From Bradyrhizobium iriomotense (GTDB lineage: Bacteria > Pseudomonadota > Alphaproteobacteria > Rhizobiales > Xanthobacteraceae), in contig NZ_BSOW01000004.1 of NCBI RefSeq assembly GCF_030160715.1, forward strand, positions 310,001 through 374,000: a stretch of 64,000 nucleotides of DNA. Direction: 5' to 3'. Shown here one piece after another: positions 50,282-59,191 of this stretch (its first letter is position 1; each line of letters begins with the position of its first letter). Made by a program: the position numbers and the translations under genes. The notes below the pieces were generated by a model. That model did not search any database, was not told the origin of the DNA, and saw only the letters and a program-made list of their open reading frames with translations.

Positions 50282-51577
50282 TCAGGCGGCCGCCCGGCCG
50301 ATATCGGTCCGGATCGTGCGGGCAGCCCAGACGAAGAGCAGCGCGCCCACGGTGGTCGTGACCGCCGCCGACAGCAGGGAATAGCGGACGGCGTCGGCGC
50401 CGAACCCGGCCCTGAGCGCGTCGTTGATCATGCCGACGACGAGCGGGCCGAGCCCCTGGCCGAAGCAGGTGGCGGTCAGCGCGATGAGTGCGGAGGCCAG
50501 CGCCCGCATGCTGGGCTTGGCCACGGTCTGCGCGATCGCAAAGCTCGGTCCGAGATGGAAGCCGACCAGGAACGATGTCAGCGCCAGCATCGCCACCATG
50601 GTCGCGAAATCCTGCGTCAACATGCACAGCGCGAACACGGGGCCGGCGAGCCCGGAGGTGATCGCGGGCGCCCACAGCTTCCAGCGATCGTCGCGCCGGC
50701 TCACCTGCGCCACCACGAAGCCGCCGAGCAGGGTACCTGCCATGCCGGCGAGCCCCTTGAAGGTGCCGGCATAGGTGCCGATCTCAGCGCTCGACAAATG
50801 GTGCACGCGCGCCAGGAAGGGCGGGATCCACGCCGCGGTTGCGTAGTTCGTATAGGTCGTGAGGCAGAAGCCGATCAGCACGATGATGAAGCTCTGCTGG
50901 GAAGCGAGGAAGCGCAGCGTCGGCCCGAGCGGCTCGGGCGTGAAAGTCTCCTGCATGGCGCCGCGCTTCGGCTCGGAGATCGTCAGCCACAAGACGGCGG
51001 CGAGCAGGATGCCGGGCAGGCCCGCGACGTAGAAGGCCATCCGCCAGCCATAGTGCTGGTTGACATAGCCGCCGACGAAATAGCCGAGGAACACGCCGAG
51101 ATAGGTGCCGATGGCGTAGATGCCGAGCGCGCGTGGCCGCTCGTTCTTGGCAAAGAGATCGGCGACGATCGATTGCGAGGCCGGCGAGCCCGCGGATTCG
51201 CCGATGCCGACCCCGATTCTGGCAACCGCCAGCGAGGTCACGCTCGTGGCCATGCCGCACAGCGCCGTCATCGCGCTCCAGAACGCGAAGGCGAGCGCGA
51301 CGATGTTGCGCCGGTTCAGCCGGTCGGCCATGCGCGCGATGGGAATGCCGAGCAGCGAATAGAACAGCGCGAAGCCGAAGCCGGCCAACAGGCCCATCAT
51401 GGTGTCGCTGAGCTGAAACTCCTTCTTGATCGGCTCGATCAGGACGTTGAAGATGGTGCGATCGAGGAAGTTCAGCGCGTAGATGATGGTGAGCAGCCCG
51501 AGCACGTAATAGCGCCGTGCGGACGGCTTTGCAGCTGCGGCCGCCTGCGCCGGCACGTCTGACGTCACATCGACCAT
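50282..51577 (-). CDS. MFS transporter (spinster-like family)
   Basis: A 431-residue, 12-helix secondary transporter. YALNFLDRTIFNVLIEPIKKE and GIPIARMADRLNRRNIVALA (MFS loop motif) mark the N-terminal half, and GVGIGESAGSPASQSIVADL is motif-like helix 5. This group often carries aromatic or lipid-like acids. It is 48 bases downstream of the Rieske oxygenase gene and so likely imports its substrate. Confidence 0.9.
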   Translation of the reverse strand: MVDVTSDVPAQAAAAAKPSARRYYVLGLLTIIYALNFLDRTIFNVLIEPIKKEFQLSDTMMGLLAGFGFALFYSLLGIPIARMADRLNRRNIVALAFAFWSAMTALCGMATSVTSLAVARIGVGIGESAGSPASQSIVADLFAKNERPRALGIYAIGTYLGVFLGYFVGGYVNQHYGWRMAFYVAGLPGILLAAVLWLTISEPKRGAMQETFTPEPLGPTLRFLASQQSFIIVLIGFCLTTYTNYATAAWIPPFLARVHHLSSAEIGTYAGTFKGLAGMAGTLLGGFVVAQVSRRDDRWKLWAPAITSGLAGPVFALCMLTQDFATMVAMLALTSFLVGFHLGPSFAIAQTVAKPSMRALASALIALTATCFGQGLGPLVVGMINDALRAGFGADAVRYSLLSAAVTTTVGALLFVWAARTIRTDIGRAAA

Positions 51578-51625
51578 CGCTCCCCCCAGTATGACTTTAT
51601 TATCGTTGTCGTTGGTGCGGGTCTC

Positions 51626-52816
51626 TCACGCGTCGCGGATGTAATTCCCCGCTTCGAATGTGACCGGCGGCGCGCTCGGATCGAAAGAGACGCCGATCGG
51701 GTCGCGGCCTGCGGCGAGCGCCTCGAGTTGATCGGTCAGCATGCGCCGGATCATCAGGATGCCGCGGTCGCTCTGGCCAAAATGCTCCTCGGAGTGGATG
51801 GTGACCGGGCCCTGGCCGACCTGGGCTTCGTAGTCGCCGGGAAACTGCTGGTGCTCGGCCTCGCTCATGTCCCACCAGAATTTTCCGTTGAACTTCGAGC
51901 GCATGCGGCCGATATCGCCGGCATTCTTCACCCGTCCAGCAACATAGATGCGGAACGAGGTGTCGTCGATCGGAAGCACCCAGCCGAGCGACTCGACGCG
52001 GGCGAACTGCGCGACGCGCGGGTTCGGCACCACGCGCAGCGCCGGCAGCGCCGCCTCGCTGACGCGGTAAAACACCTTGCCGTCGTCCTGCCTGCGTTCC
52101 GAACGCACGAGGACCCCGCGCGGCGATTTCTCGAACTTCACCTCCGGCATCGAGGCCATCATGTTGGTGAATTGCGGGCCGCTGAACGAGCCGTGCAGCA
52201 CCGGCACGTGGTAGGGATCGACCACGTTCTCGAAATGCTGGAGCCAGTTGCAGGGGATGATGGCTGGTCCCCCGCCGCCGATCGAGGAATCATCGGCCTC
52301 GACGAGTTCACCCTCGTCCATGTTCTCGAGGCATTCGTAAGCCGGCAGGACCGGGCGCTTCTCGGCCGGGCCCATATAGGCGAAGATCAGCCCGTAGCGT
52401 TCCTCGACCGGATACCAGGGCTGGCGCACCTTGTCCTTGAACTTCCCGCCATCGGGCTCGCAGGGCTGCTCGAGGCAGTGGCCTTGCGTGTCGAACTTCC
52501 AGCCGTGATAGCAGCAGCGGATGCCGTCCTCCTCGATCTTGCCGTAGTAGAGCGTGGTGCCGCGGTGGCAACAGCGCGCGTGCAACAGGCCCGGGCGGCC
52601 ATGCTTGTCGCGAAACAGGACGAGGTCCTCGCCGAGCGCGCGGACTTTCCTGGGCGTGTCGGTGGCGTCGCTGGTGAGGCCGACGGGGTGCCAGTAGCGG
52701 CGAAGCAGCTCGCCCATCGGCGTGCCGCGCGCGACCGAGGTCAGCTCGGTGCGCGTGCTTGCTTCCCGCATCGCATAGGCCGTGCCGAGAGCGCGATCCC
52801 GCTGGGTGACGGTCAT
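51626..52816 (-). CDS. Rieske [2Fe-2S] non-haem iron oxygenase, alpha subunit
   Basis: A 396-residue ring-hydroxylating oxygenase. The Rieske ligands are CCH in HARCCHRGTTLYYG and CCYH in GIRCCYHGWKFD. The mononuclear iron ligands are His in FENVVDPYHVPVLHG with a nearby acidic residue. The length and the N-terminal MGELLRRYWHPVGLTSD recall the phthalate dioxygenase/LigXa-type group that works on phenols, aromatic acids or ethers. The substrate is unknown. ATG 52816 has GGGAGGAA. It forms a unit with the MFS gene. Confidence 0.92.
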   Translation of the reverse strand: MTVTQRDRALGTAYAMREASTRTELTSVARGTPMGELLRRYWHPVGLTSDATDTPRKVRALGEDLVLFRDKHGRPGLLHARCCHRGTTLYYGKIEEDGIRCCYHGWKFDTQGHCLEQPCEPDGGKFKDKVRQPWYPVEERYGLIFAYMGPAEKRPVLPAYECLENMDEGELVEADDSSIGGGGPAIIPCNWLQHFENVVDPYHVPVLHGSFSGPQFTNMMASMPEVKFEKSPRGVLVRSERRQDDGKVFYRVSEAALPALRVVPNPRVAQFARVESLGWVLPIDDTSFRIYVAGRVKNAGDIGRMRSKFNGKFWWDMSEAEHQQFPGDYEAQVGQGPVTIHSEEHFGQSDRGILMIRRMLTDQLEALAAGRDPIGVSFDPSAPPVTFEAGNYIRDA

Positions 52817-52866
52817 GCTGTTCCTCCCGCCTGCGGCTCGTCGGCCGTCAGGTCGTGTTCTGGTCC

Positions 52867-52902
52867 GTTGAGCCAGTCAACGATAGGTAGATGACAATGT
52901 CA
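52867..52902. promoter_or_regulatory. Possible MarR operator palindromes
   Basis: GTTGAGCCAGTCAAC (52867-52881; 5-bp arms) and TGACAATGTCA (52892-52902; 5-bp arms, one-base centre) are perfect inverted repeats in the divergent gap between the Rieske gene and the MarR gene. Their size fits winged-helix dimers, but they are unproven. Confidence 0.5.
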
Positions 52903-52991
52903 ACGATCTTGCGAATGCTTCTAACAATCATCTTAAACCGGCTGTGCTTGCGCCCCTTGGCAGGCCGTCGGTTTGTTGGCAGAGGTGGCGC

Positions 52992-53507
52992 ATGAGCCAT
53001 AAGCCGAGCAGAGGCGGGCGCACGTCGCCCGACGTTGAGGACGATGCACCGCCGGCGCCGATCACCGTGATGCTGTCGTCGCGGCTGATGGTGCTCGCCA
53101 ATCTGCTCAAGCGCGGCGCCATCTTGCGCTACAAGCGCGTCGTCGGGCTGAACTCGGTGGAGTTCGGTCTCGTCGCCTCGCTCGGCCGGCGTCCGCCGAT
53201 GAGCGTGGCACGGCTCGCCGAAGCCGTCGGTCAGGACAAGGGGCAGATCAGCCGCGCGCTCGCGGGCCTGTCGTCACGCAAGCTGATCGCGAAAACGCCC
53301 AATCCGCACGACAGTCGCGAGGTGCTGATCTCGCTGACCAAGGCGGGGCTCGCCGCACACGACGCGATCGTTGCCAGCGCACAGGAGCGCAATCGGCGCC
53401 TGCTGCAACAGTTGAGCAAGGACCAGCTCGACGCGCTGCTGGCGCAGATCGATCGCCTGACCGCAGCCGCCGAAGAGATGCTCGAGGCAGAAAAGGATCC
53501 GGACTGA
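52992..53507 (+). CDS. MarR family transcriptional regulator
   Basis: A 171-residue winged-helix repressor. GLNSVEFGLVASLGRRPPMS, VARLAEAVGQDKGQISRALA (recognition helix) and the wing LIAKTPNPHDSREVLISLTK are clear. ATG 52992 has AGAGGTGG. It is divergent from the Rieske-MFS unit, the usual position of a repressor responding to that pathway's aromatic substrate. Confidence 0.93.
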   Translation: MSHKPSRGGRTSPDVEDDAPPAPITVMLSSRLMVLANLLKRGAILRYKRVVGLNSVEFGLVASLGRRPPMSVARLAEAVGQDKGQISRALAGLSSRKLIAKTPNPHDSREVLISLTKAGLAAHDAIVASAQERNRRLLQQLSKDQLDALLAQIDRLTAAAEEMLEAEKDPD

Positions 53508-53529
53508 TCCTCGCGCGGATTTTCCAGGC

Positions 53530-53593
53530 GTTCATTTTGGAGAGTTCATTTTTGGAAACGTTCTTGGAAGCTCTCTAAGAGCCCTTCTAAGAG
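53530..53593. repeat. Direct repeats upstream of the TonB receptor
   Basis: GTTCATTTTGGA (from 53530) is repeated as GTTCATTTTTGGA (from 53544), and TCTAAGAG occurs at 53574-53581 and 53586-53593, 12 bases apart. They lie 110-170 bases before the receptor start and could be a binding site for an iron regulator, but they do not match a clean Fur or Irr consensus. Confidence 0.45.
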
Positions 53594-53701
53594 GCATTCA
53601 ATTAGGTCTTCCGCACGCGCTCGCTTAAGCGTCGCCGCAACGCATGTCGTCATTCGCACAGACGGCATGGAACAACAAACGTTGCAGGTTGGGGTGGTGC
53701 G

Positions 53702-55990
53702 TTGAACTGTCTTGGAATACTGCGGTCGGCGGGACTTGCGACCGTGTCTGCTTTGGTGCTGTTGCCGCAAGTTTCGGTCGCTCAATCCTCGGGATCCTCG
53801 TTGCAGAGCGGCGCGCAAGCCTTGCCGCCGGTCGCCGTTGCTTCACCTGAGCCCCGCCGCCGCGCGCCGGCCGCGGCGCCGCGTCGAACGTCGCGGGCGG
53901 CGCAGAGTGCGAGCGAGAGAAGGCCGCAGCCTGAGCGCAATGTCGGATTCGTCGAGACGCCGCGCGGGCCGGTCCATGGCTATGTCGCCAACCGCAGCTC
54001 GTCCGGCACCAAGACCAACACGCCGATCATGGAGACGCCGCAATCGGTGTCGGTCATCGGCGCCGAGCAGATCCGCGACCAGAAGCCGAACAAGCTGGAC
54101 GAGGTGCTGCGCTATTCGGCGGGCGTGCGTGCCGGAACCTTCGGTGTCGACACCCGCAACGACTGGTGGCTGATCCGCGGCTTCAAATCCGACGACGTCG
54201 GCCTGTTCCTCGACGGCATGCAGCTCTTCTACACGTCCTATGCAAGCTGGAAGCTGCAAACGCCAAACATGGAGCGCGTCGAGGTGCTGCGCGGCCCGTC
54301 CGCGGTGCTCTATGGCGGCTCGAGCCCGAGCGGCATCGTCAACGTCATCAGCAAGATGCCGCCGGCCGAGCCGATCCGCTACATCGAGACCGGCGTCAAC
54401 AATTTCGGCAATGCCTATGTCGGCTTCGATGTCGGTGGTCCCGTCGCGACGGGACCTGAAAACGGCAAGCTGTTCTACCGCGTCGTCGGGCAGGTGCAGA
54501 ACGGCGGCACGCAGGTCGACTTCACGCCCGACAACAATTACTTCATCGCACCGTCGGTCACCTGGAAACCGGATGCCGACACGACGTTCACAGTCCTGGC
54601 GTCGGCATCGAAGCAGGATACCCGCGGCATCAACTTCCTGCCCTATCAGGGCACGGTGACCAACGCGCCGTTCGGCAAGATCCCGACCAGCTTCTTCGCC
54701 GGCGATCCCAACGTCGACAAGTTCACGCGCGAGCAGGAGATGCTCGGCTACCAGTTCGAGCGCAATCTCACCGACGATCTGACGTTCCGGCAGAATGCGC
54801 GGTTTGCGCATGTGGACGTGACCTATCGCGGTTACGTCGGCAGCGGCTACACCAGCGCGGCGACTGGCGATCTCTTCCGTTACAATTGGTATGCAAAGGA
54901 TACGGCAAATCAAGCCAATCTCGACAATCAGCTGGAGTATCGCTTCAACACCGGGCCGGTGAAGCACACGATGCTGTTCGGCGTCGACCTGAAGGGTTAC
55001 CAGATCGACGACTATCAGGCGTTCAACTTCTTCGGCGTGCCGTCGATCAACGTCTTGAATCCGGCATATGGTGTCGGCGACATTCCAATCACTGGCGCGC
55101 CGTTCCGCAACTTCCAGATCACGCAGAAGCAGGCCGGCACCTACGTCCAGGACCAGATGAAGCTCGGCAACTTCACGCTTGTGCTGAGTGGCCGCAACGA
55201 TTGGGTCGAGACGTCGCAGGTCGCCCGCGACACCGGCGCAAATATCTCGCAACGCGAAGACAGCAAGTTCAGCGGGCGCGCGGGGCTGATCTATAATTTC
55301 GACAACGGAATTGCGCCCTACGTCTCCTACGCGACGAGCTACAATCCGATCATCGGCCTCAATGCGTCGAACCAGCTATTCCTGCCGGAGACCGGCCAGC
55401 AGGCTGAAATCGGCGTAAAGGTCGCGCCCAGGGGGTTTGACGGCTATTTCACCGCGTCGCTGTTCGACCTGAAGCGGCAGAATGTGCCGACGACAGCGGT
55501 AACCGCCGATGCATCCGGGAATTTTCTGCAGAACCAGACCGGCGAGGTGACCTCGCGCGGCATCGAGTTCGAAGCGGTGGCCAACGCCACGAGGGAGCTC
55601 AAGCTGATCGGCGCCTTCACCGCCTACCACCTCTTCACCAGCAAGGACCTCGATCAGTCCCTGATCGGCAAGACCCCGACCAACACGCCAGAACTCCTGG
55701 TCTCAGGCTGGGCCGACTACACGTTCAAGGAGGGGCCGCTGGCGGGCTTCGGCTTCGGCGGGGGCGTGCGCTATGTCGGCTCGTCCTGGGCCGACACCGC
55801 CAATACGCTCGAGGTTCCCGCCGTCGTGCTCGGCGATCTCGCGCTGCATTACGAATGGCAGAATTGGCGCACCGCGTTGAACGTGATCAACGTGACCGAC
55901 AAGATCTATGTCGCGAGTTGCGCGTCGGCCACGTCCTGCTTCTACGGCGATCGCCGGCGCGTCACGGCCAGCGTGTCGTACAAATGGTGA
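53702..55990 (+). CDS. TonB-dependent siderophore receptor
   Basis: A 762-residue outer-membrane receptor. The signal peptide (NCLGILRSAGLATVSALVLL) is followed by a basic Pro/Ala linker. The plug domain has TPIMETPQSVSVIGAEQI, LRGPSAVLYGGSSPSGIVNV, then a 22-strand barrel ending RVTASVSYKW. It fits ferric-hydroxamate-type receptors of the FhuA/FoxA group, though the ligand is inferred. The TTG start at 53702 has GGGGTGG before it. The next gene starts 22 bases after the stop. Confidence 0.9.
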   Translation: MNCLGILRSAGLATVSALVLLPQVSVAQSSGSSLQSGAQALPPVAVASPEPRRRAPAAAPRRTSRAAQSASERRPQPERNVGFVETPRGPVHGYVANRSSSGTKTNTPIMETPQSVSVIGAEQIRDQKPNKLDEVLRYSAGVRAGTFGVDTRNDWWLIRGFKSDDVGLFLDGMQLFYTSYASWKLQTPNMERVEVLRGPSAVLYGGSSPSGIVNVISKMPPAEPIRYIETGVNNFGNAYVGFDVGGPVATGPENGKLFYRVVGQVQNGGTQVDFTPDNNYFIAPSVTWKPDADTTFTVLASASKQDTRGINFLPYQGTVTNAPFGKIPTSFFAGDPNVDKFTREQEMLGYQFERNLTDDLTFRQNARFAHVDVTYRGYVGSGYTSAATGDLFRYNWYAKDTANQANLDNQLEYRFNTGPVKHTMLFGVDLKGYQIDDYQAFNFFGVPSINVLNPAYGVGDIPITGAPFRNFQITQKQAGTYVQDQMKLGNFTLVLSGRNDWVETSQVARDTGANISQREDSKFSGRAGLIYNFDNGIAPYVSYATSYNPIIGLNASNQLFLPETGQQAEIGVKVAPRGFDGYFTASLFDLKRQNVPTTAVTADASGNFLQNQTGEVTSRGIEFEAVANATRELKLIGAFTAYHLFTSKDLDQSLIGKTPTNTPELLVSGWADYTFKEGPLAGFGFGGGVRYVGSSWADTANTLEVPAVVLGDLALHYEWQNWRTALNVINVTDKIYVASCASATSCFYGDRRRVTASVSYKW

Positions 55991-56012
55991 GGGCAGGCGA
56001 GGGGATCGCGTC

Positions 56013-57149
56013 GTGAAGGCGCGCACCGTCAGGCTCTGGTCCGTGGTCCACACCTGGACCAGCCTGATCTCGACCGTGTTCCTGCTGCTGCTCTGCCTGA
56101 CCGGGCTGCCGCTGATCTTTCATCACGAGATCGACGAGCTTCTGGGCTATGCCCCCCAGCCCGAAGCTCACGCGGGCGCGGCGCGTGCGACGATCCAGGC
56201 GGTCGCCGACGCCGCGCTCGCGGCCGATCCGGGCCGGGTACTGACATATATCTCCTGGGACAAGGACGAGCCCGGTATCGTCATGGCGTTCACGAACAAC
56301 ACGCCGGACGGCTTGGCGGACAGTACCACCGTGCGGGCGTTCGACGCCGTCTCGGCCAGGCTGCTTGGGCCGATCGGCGTCGGGCCGATGCTGATCGTCC
56401 TGAAGCTGCATACGGACATGTTCGCAGGCCAGGCCGGAAAGCTGTTTCTCGGGGCGATGGGGCTGCTATTCGCGGTCGCCATCATCTCGGGCGTAGTGCT
56501 GTACTGGCCGTTCACCCGCCGCCTGCGCTTTGCGACCATCCGGGACCGCGCGTCCCGCCGTGTGGTCTGGCTCGACTGGCACAACCTGATCGGCGTCGTG
56601 ACCGTGGCGTGGGCTCTGGTGGTCGGCTTGACCGGCGTCGTCAATACCTGGGCCGAGCTGATGCTCGACCAGTGGAAGGCGACCGAGCTCGCCAGCATGG
56701 TCGCGCCCTATGCCGGCAAGCCGCCGCCGGTCCATCTGGCCTCGCTCGATGATGTCGTCGCCCGCGCGAAGGCGGCCGCACCCGGTATGGACATTGCCTT
56801 CATTGCCTTTCCGGGCACGGCATTCTCATCATCGCATCATTTCGCGGCGTTCATGCGCGGCGATACGCCCCTGACATCCAGGCTATTGCGTCCGGTCCTG
56901 CTGGACGGGGAGACCGCAGAGGTCGCTGACACCCGCGGGCTGCCGGTCTACCTCCAGGCGCTCTTGATCTCGCAGCCGCTGCATTTCGGCGATTATGGCG
57001 GAATGCCGTTGAAGGTGATCTGGGCTGCGCTCGACGTGCTCACGATGATCGTGATCGGCAGCGGTCTCTACCTCTGGGTGGCGCGGCGGCGGAAGCGGAG
57101 GCCGGTCCCTGCCGACGCATTCGCGAAACGAGCCCCAGTCCCGTCATGA
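56013..57149 (+). CDS. PepSY-associated membrane protein (siderophore iron reduction class)
   Basis: A 378-residue inner-membrane protein with four helices and large periplasmic parts. VHTWTSLISTVFLLLLCLTG with LIFHHEIDELLG marks the N-terminal PepSY_TM segment, and WHNLIGVVTVAWALVVGLTGVVNTW the third helix region. Conserved His in these segments suggests a b-type haem. Such proteins sit with TonB receptors and are thought to reduce ferric siderophores. GTG 56013 after GAGGGGA is used; the longer frame overlaps the receptor gene. Four-base overlap with the next gene. Confidence 0.82.
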   Translation: MKARTVRLWSVVHTWTSLISTVFLLLLCLTGLPLIFHHEIDELLGYAPQPEAHAGAARATIQAVADAALAADPGRVLTYISWDKDEPGIVMAFTNNTPDGLADSTTVRAFDAVSARLLGPIGVGPMLIVLKLHTDMFAGQAGKLFLGAMGLLFAVAIISGVVLYWPFTRRLRFATIRDRASRRVVWLDWHNLIGVVTVAWALVVGLTGVVNTWAELMLDQWKATELASMVAPYAGKPPPVHLASLDDVVARAKAAAPGMDIAFIAFPGTAFSSSHHFAAFMRGDTPLTSRLLRPVLLDGETAEVADTRGLPVYLQALLISQPLHFGDYGGMPLKVIWAALDVLTMIVIGSGLYLWVARRRKRRPVPADAFAKRAPVPS

Positions 57150-57355
57150 TGCATGGCTCGCCCCTGCGCTCGCGCCCGTGGATACGGGTCTTCGGCGCGC
57201 CAATTCTGATCGCTGTGGCGACCTCGATCGGGCTCCTCGCGGCGCTGCTGTGGGGTGAGATCGGCAAATATGTCGCCTGGGTGACGGTCGGTTGTCCCGT
57301 GCCCGTCATTTCCTGGGCCTGGCTGCGTCGCGACAGGACAGCAAAGCCGTCCTAG
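57146..57355 (+). CDS. Small membrane protein downstream of PepSY gene
   Basis: A 69-residue protein with one or two hydrophobic helices (about 15-37 and 43-60). The ATG overlaps the PepSY stop as ATGA, showing cotranslation with the iron-uptake genes. The family is unknown; a role with the PepSY protein is inferred from coupling. Confidence 0.7.
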   Translation: MMHGSPLRSRPWIRVFGAPILIAVATSIGLLAALLWGEIGKYVAWVTVGCPVPVISWAWLRRDRTAKPS

Positions 57356-57372
57356 ACACCCCGAGATGCATG

Positions 57373-57398
57373 TGGACATGCTCCGCGCGGAGCGTCCA
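57373..57398. terminator. Hairpin after the TonB-PepSY operon
   Basis: GCTCCGC and GCGGAGC abut, extended by TGGAC/GTCCA with a two-base bulge. No T tract, so termination is uncertain. It is 18 bases after the stop at 57355. Confidence 0.35.
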
Positions 57399-57534
57399 CC
57401 GATGACGGGGAGACCGACAGGGATACCCTTGCTGGGGCGGCCGTTCTGCTCCATACCAGCCGCGGGGCGATTCCGGGATTTCCACTGTTCTGGGGGCGGC
57501 AAAGGGCCTAAAAACAGCGTGTCTTGCACCCTTT

Positions 57535-57550
57535 GGTGCACTGCGCTAAG
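57535..57550. promoter_or_regulatory. 16-bp palindrome in the nuo promoter region
   Basis: TGCACC-CTTT-GGTGCA is a perfect inverted repeat 70 bases before nuoA. It resembles the NtrC consensus TGCACC-N5-GGTGCA but with one base less spacing, so an operator for an unknown regulator is as likely. Confidence 0.4.
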
Positions 57551-57619
57551 GCTCAGAACAATTCCAAATCGGGACGAATCCGTGGGCCACCCGAGGCTTG
57601 CGGGAAAAAGGGCTCGCCA

Positions 57620-57985
57620 ATGAGCGGCATTCTGCAGAACTATCTTCCACTTGTCGTCTTTATAGGGGTAGCGGGCCTGATTGGCCTCGTGCTGCTGATC
57701 GCCCCCTTCATCGTGGCCTTCCAGCAGCCGGATCCGGAAAAGCTGTCGGCGTATGAATGCGGTTTCAACGCCTTCGACGACGCCCGGATGAAGTTCGACG
57801 TCCGCTTCTACCTGGTCGCCATCCTCTTCATCATCTTCGACCTCGAGGTGGCGTTCCTGTTCCCCTGGGCAGTAGCGTTCGGCAAGCTTGGTGCGACGGG
57901 CTTCTGGTCCATGGTGGTGTTCCTCGCCGTGCTGACGGTGGGGTTTGCCTATGAATGGAAGAAAGGGGCACTGGAATGGGATTGA
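57620..57985 (+). CDS. nuoA: NADH-quinone oxidoreductase subunit A
   Basis: A 121-residue, three-helix subunit of complex I (homologue of ND3). [21 protein letters not shown] is the conserved loop with Cys near the quinone site, and [21 protein letters not shown] follows. It starts the nuo operon; the ATG overlaps nothing upstream and the 3' end overlaps nuoB by 10 bases. Confidence 0.97.
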   Translation: MSGILQNYLPLVVFIGVAGLIGLVLLIAPFIVAFQQPDPEKLSAYECGFNAFDDARMKFDVRFYLVAILFIIFDLEVAFLFPWAVAFGKLGATGFWSMVVFLAVLTVGFAYEWKKGALEWD

Positions 57986-58566
57986 ACCCTGCAACATCGT
58001 CCGCCGGTCCGGTTCTCGCGCCGGCCCCGAAGGGCATTCTGGATCCGTCGACCGGCAAGCCGGTCGGGGCCAATGATCCGTTCTTCCTCGAGGTCAATCA
58101 CGAGCTCTCCGACAAGGGCTTCTTCGTCGCTGCCACCGACGACCTCATCACCTGGGCGCGCACGGGCTCGTTGATGTGGATGACCTTCGGTCTCGCCTGC
58201 TGCGCGGTCGAGATGATGCAGGTCTCGATGCCGCGCTACGACGTCGAGCGCTTCGGCTTTGCGCCGCGTGCCTCGCCGCGCCAGTCCGACGTGATGATCG
58301 TCGCAGGTACCTTGACCAACAAGATGGCCCCGGCGCTACGCAAGGTCTACGACCAGATGCCCGAGCCGCGCTACGTCATCTCCATGGGCTCCTGCGCCAA
58401 TGGCGGCGGCTACTATCACTATTCCTACTCGGTCGTGCGCGGCTGCGACCGCATCGTGCCGATCGACATCTACGTGCCGGGCTGCCCGCCCACGGCGGAG
58501 GCGCTGCTCTACGGCGTGCTGCTGCTTCAGAAGAAGATCCGGCGCACCGGCACCATCGAACGCTAA
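57976..58566 (+). CDS. nuoB: NADH-quinone oxidoreductase subunit B
   Basis: A 196-residue subunit carrying cluster N2, the last Fe-S centre before quinone. The ligands are in [23 protein letters not shown] and [15 protein letters not shown] 57976 lies inside the nuoA end, so translation is coupled. Confidence 0.97.
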   Translation: MGLNPATSSAGPVLAPAPKGILDPSTGKPVGANDPFFLEVNHELSDKGFFVAATDDLITWARTGSLMWMTFGLACCAVEMMQVSMPRYDVERFGFAPRASPRQSDVMIVAGTLTNKMAPALRKVYDQMPEPRYVISMGSCANGGGYYHYSYSVVRGCDRIVPIDIYVPGCPPTAEALLYGVLLLQKKIRRTGTIER

Positions 58567-58577
58567 GGTTTTACGTC

Positions 58578-59189
58578 ATGGACGACGGCAAGCTCGACGC
58601 CCTTGGGCAAACGATCGGTAGCGCGCTTCCGGGCGCCGCCACCGGTCACACGGTGGCCTTCAACCAGCTCACGGTGGACGTCGAGGCCGCCAGGATCGTC
58701 GAGGTGGTCAAGTACCTCCGCGACGACCCGAATTGTCGCTTCATCAACTTCACCGATGTGACCGCGGTGGATCATCCCTCGCGCGAGAAGCGTTTCGACG
58801 TCGTCTATCATTTGATGTCGCCGACCCTGAACACGCGAATCCGGCTCAAGGCTCAGGCCGACGAGGCCACCCAGGTGCCATCGCTGATCGAGGTGTTTCC
58901 CGGCGCCGACTGGTTCGAGCGCGAGACCTACGACCTCTATGGCGTGATCTTCGTCGGCCATCCCGACATGCGCCGCATCCTCACCGATTATGGTTTCGAG
59001 GGGCATCCGCTGCGCAAGGATTTCCCGCTCACCGGCTTCGTCGAGGTCCGCTACGACGACCAGGAGAAGCGGGTGGTGTACGAGCCGGTCCGGCTCAACC
59101 AGGAATTCCGTAAGTTTGATTTCTTGTCGCCGTGGGAAGGTGCGGATTACCCCCTCCCGGGAGATGAGAAAGCAGGACCGAAGGCCTGA
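58578..59189 (+). CDS. nuoC: NADH-quinone oxidoreductase subunit C
   Basis: A 203-residue subunit of the peripheral arm. The conserved segment [22 protein letters not shown] followed by [21 protein letters not shown] is characteristic. ATG 58578 with no fusion to NuoD; the two-base gap to nuoD follows. Confidence 0.96.
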   Translation: MDDGKLDALGQTIGSALPGAATGHTVAFNQLTVDVEAARIVEVVKYLRDDPNCRFINFTDVTAVDHPSREKRFDVVYHLMSPTLNTRIRLKAQADEATQVPSLIEVFPGADWFERETYDLYGVIFVGHPDMRRILTDYGFEGHPLRKDFPLTGFVEVRYDDQEKRVVYEPVRLNQEFRKFDFLSPWEGADYPLPGDEKAGPKA

Positions 59190-59191
59190 TC

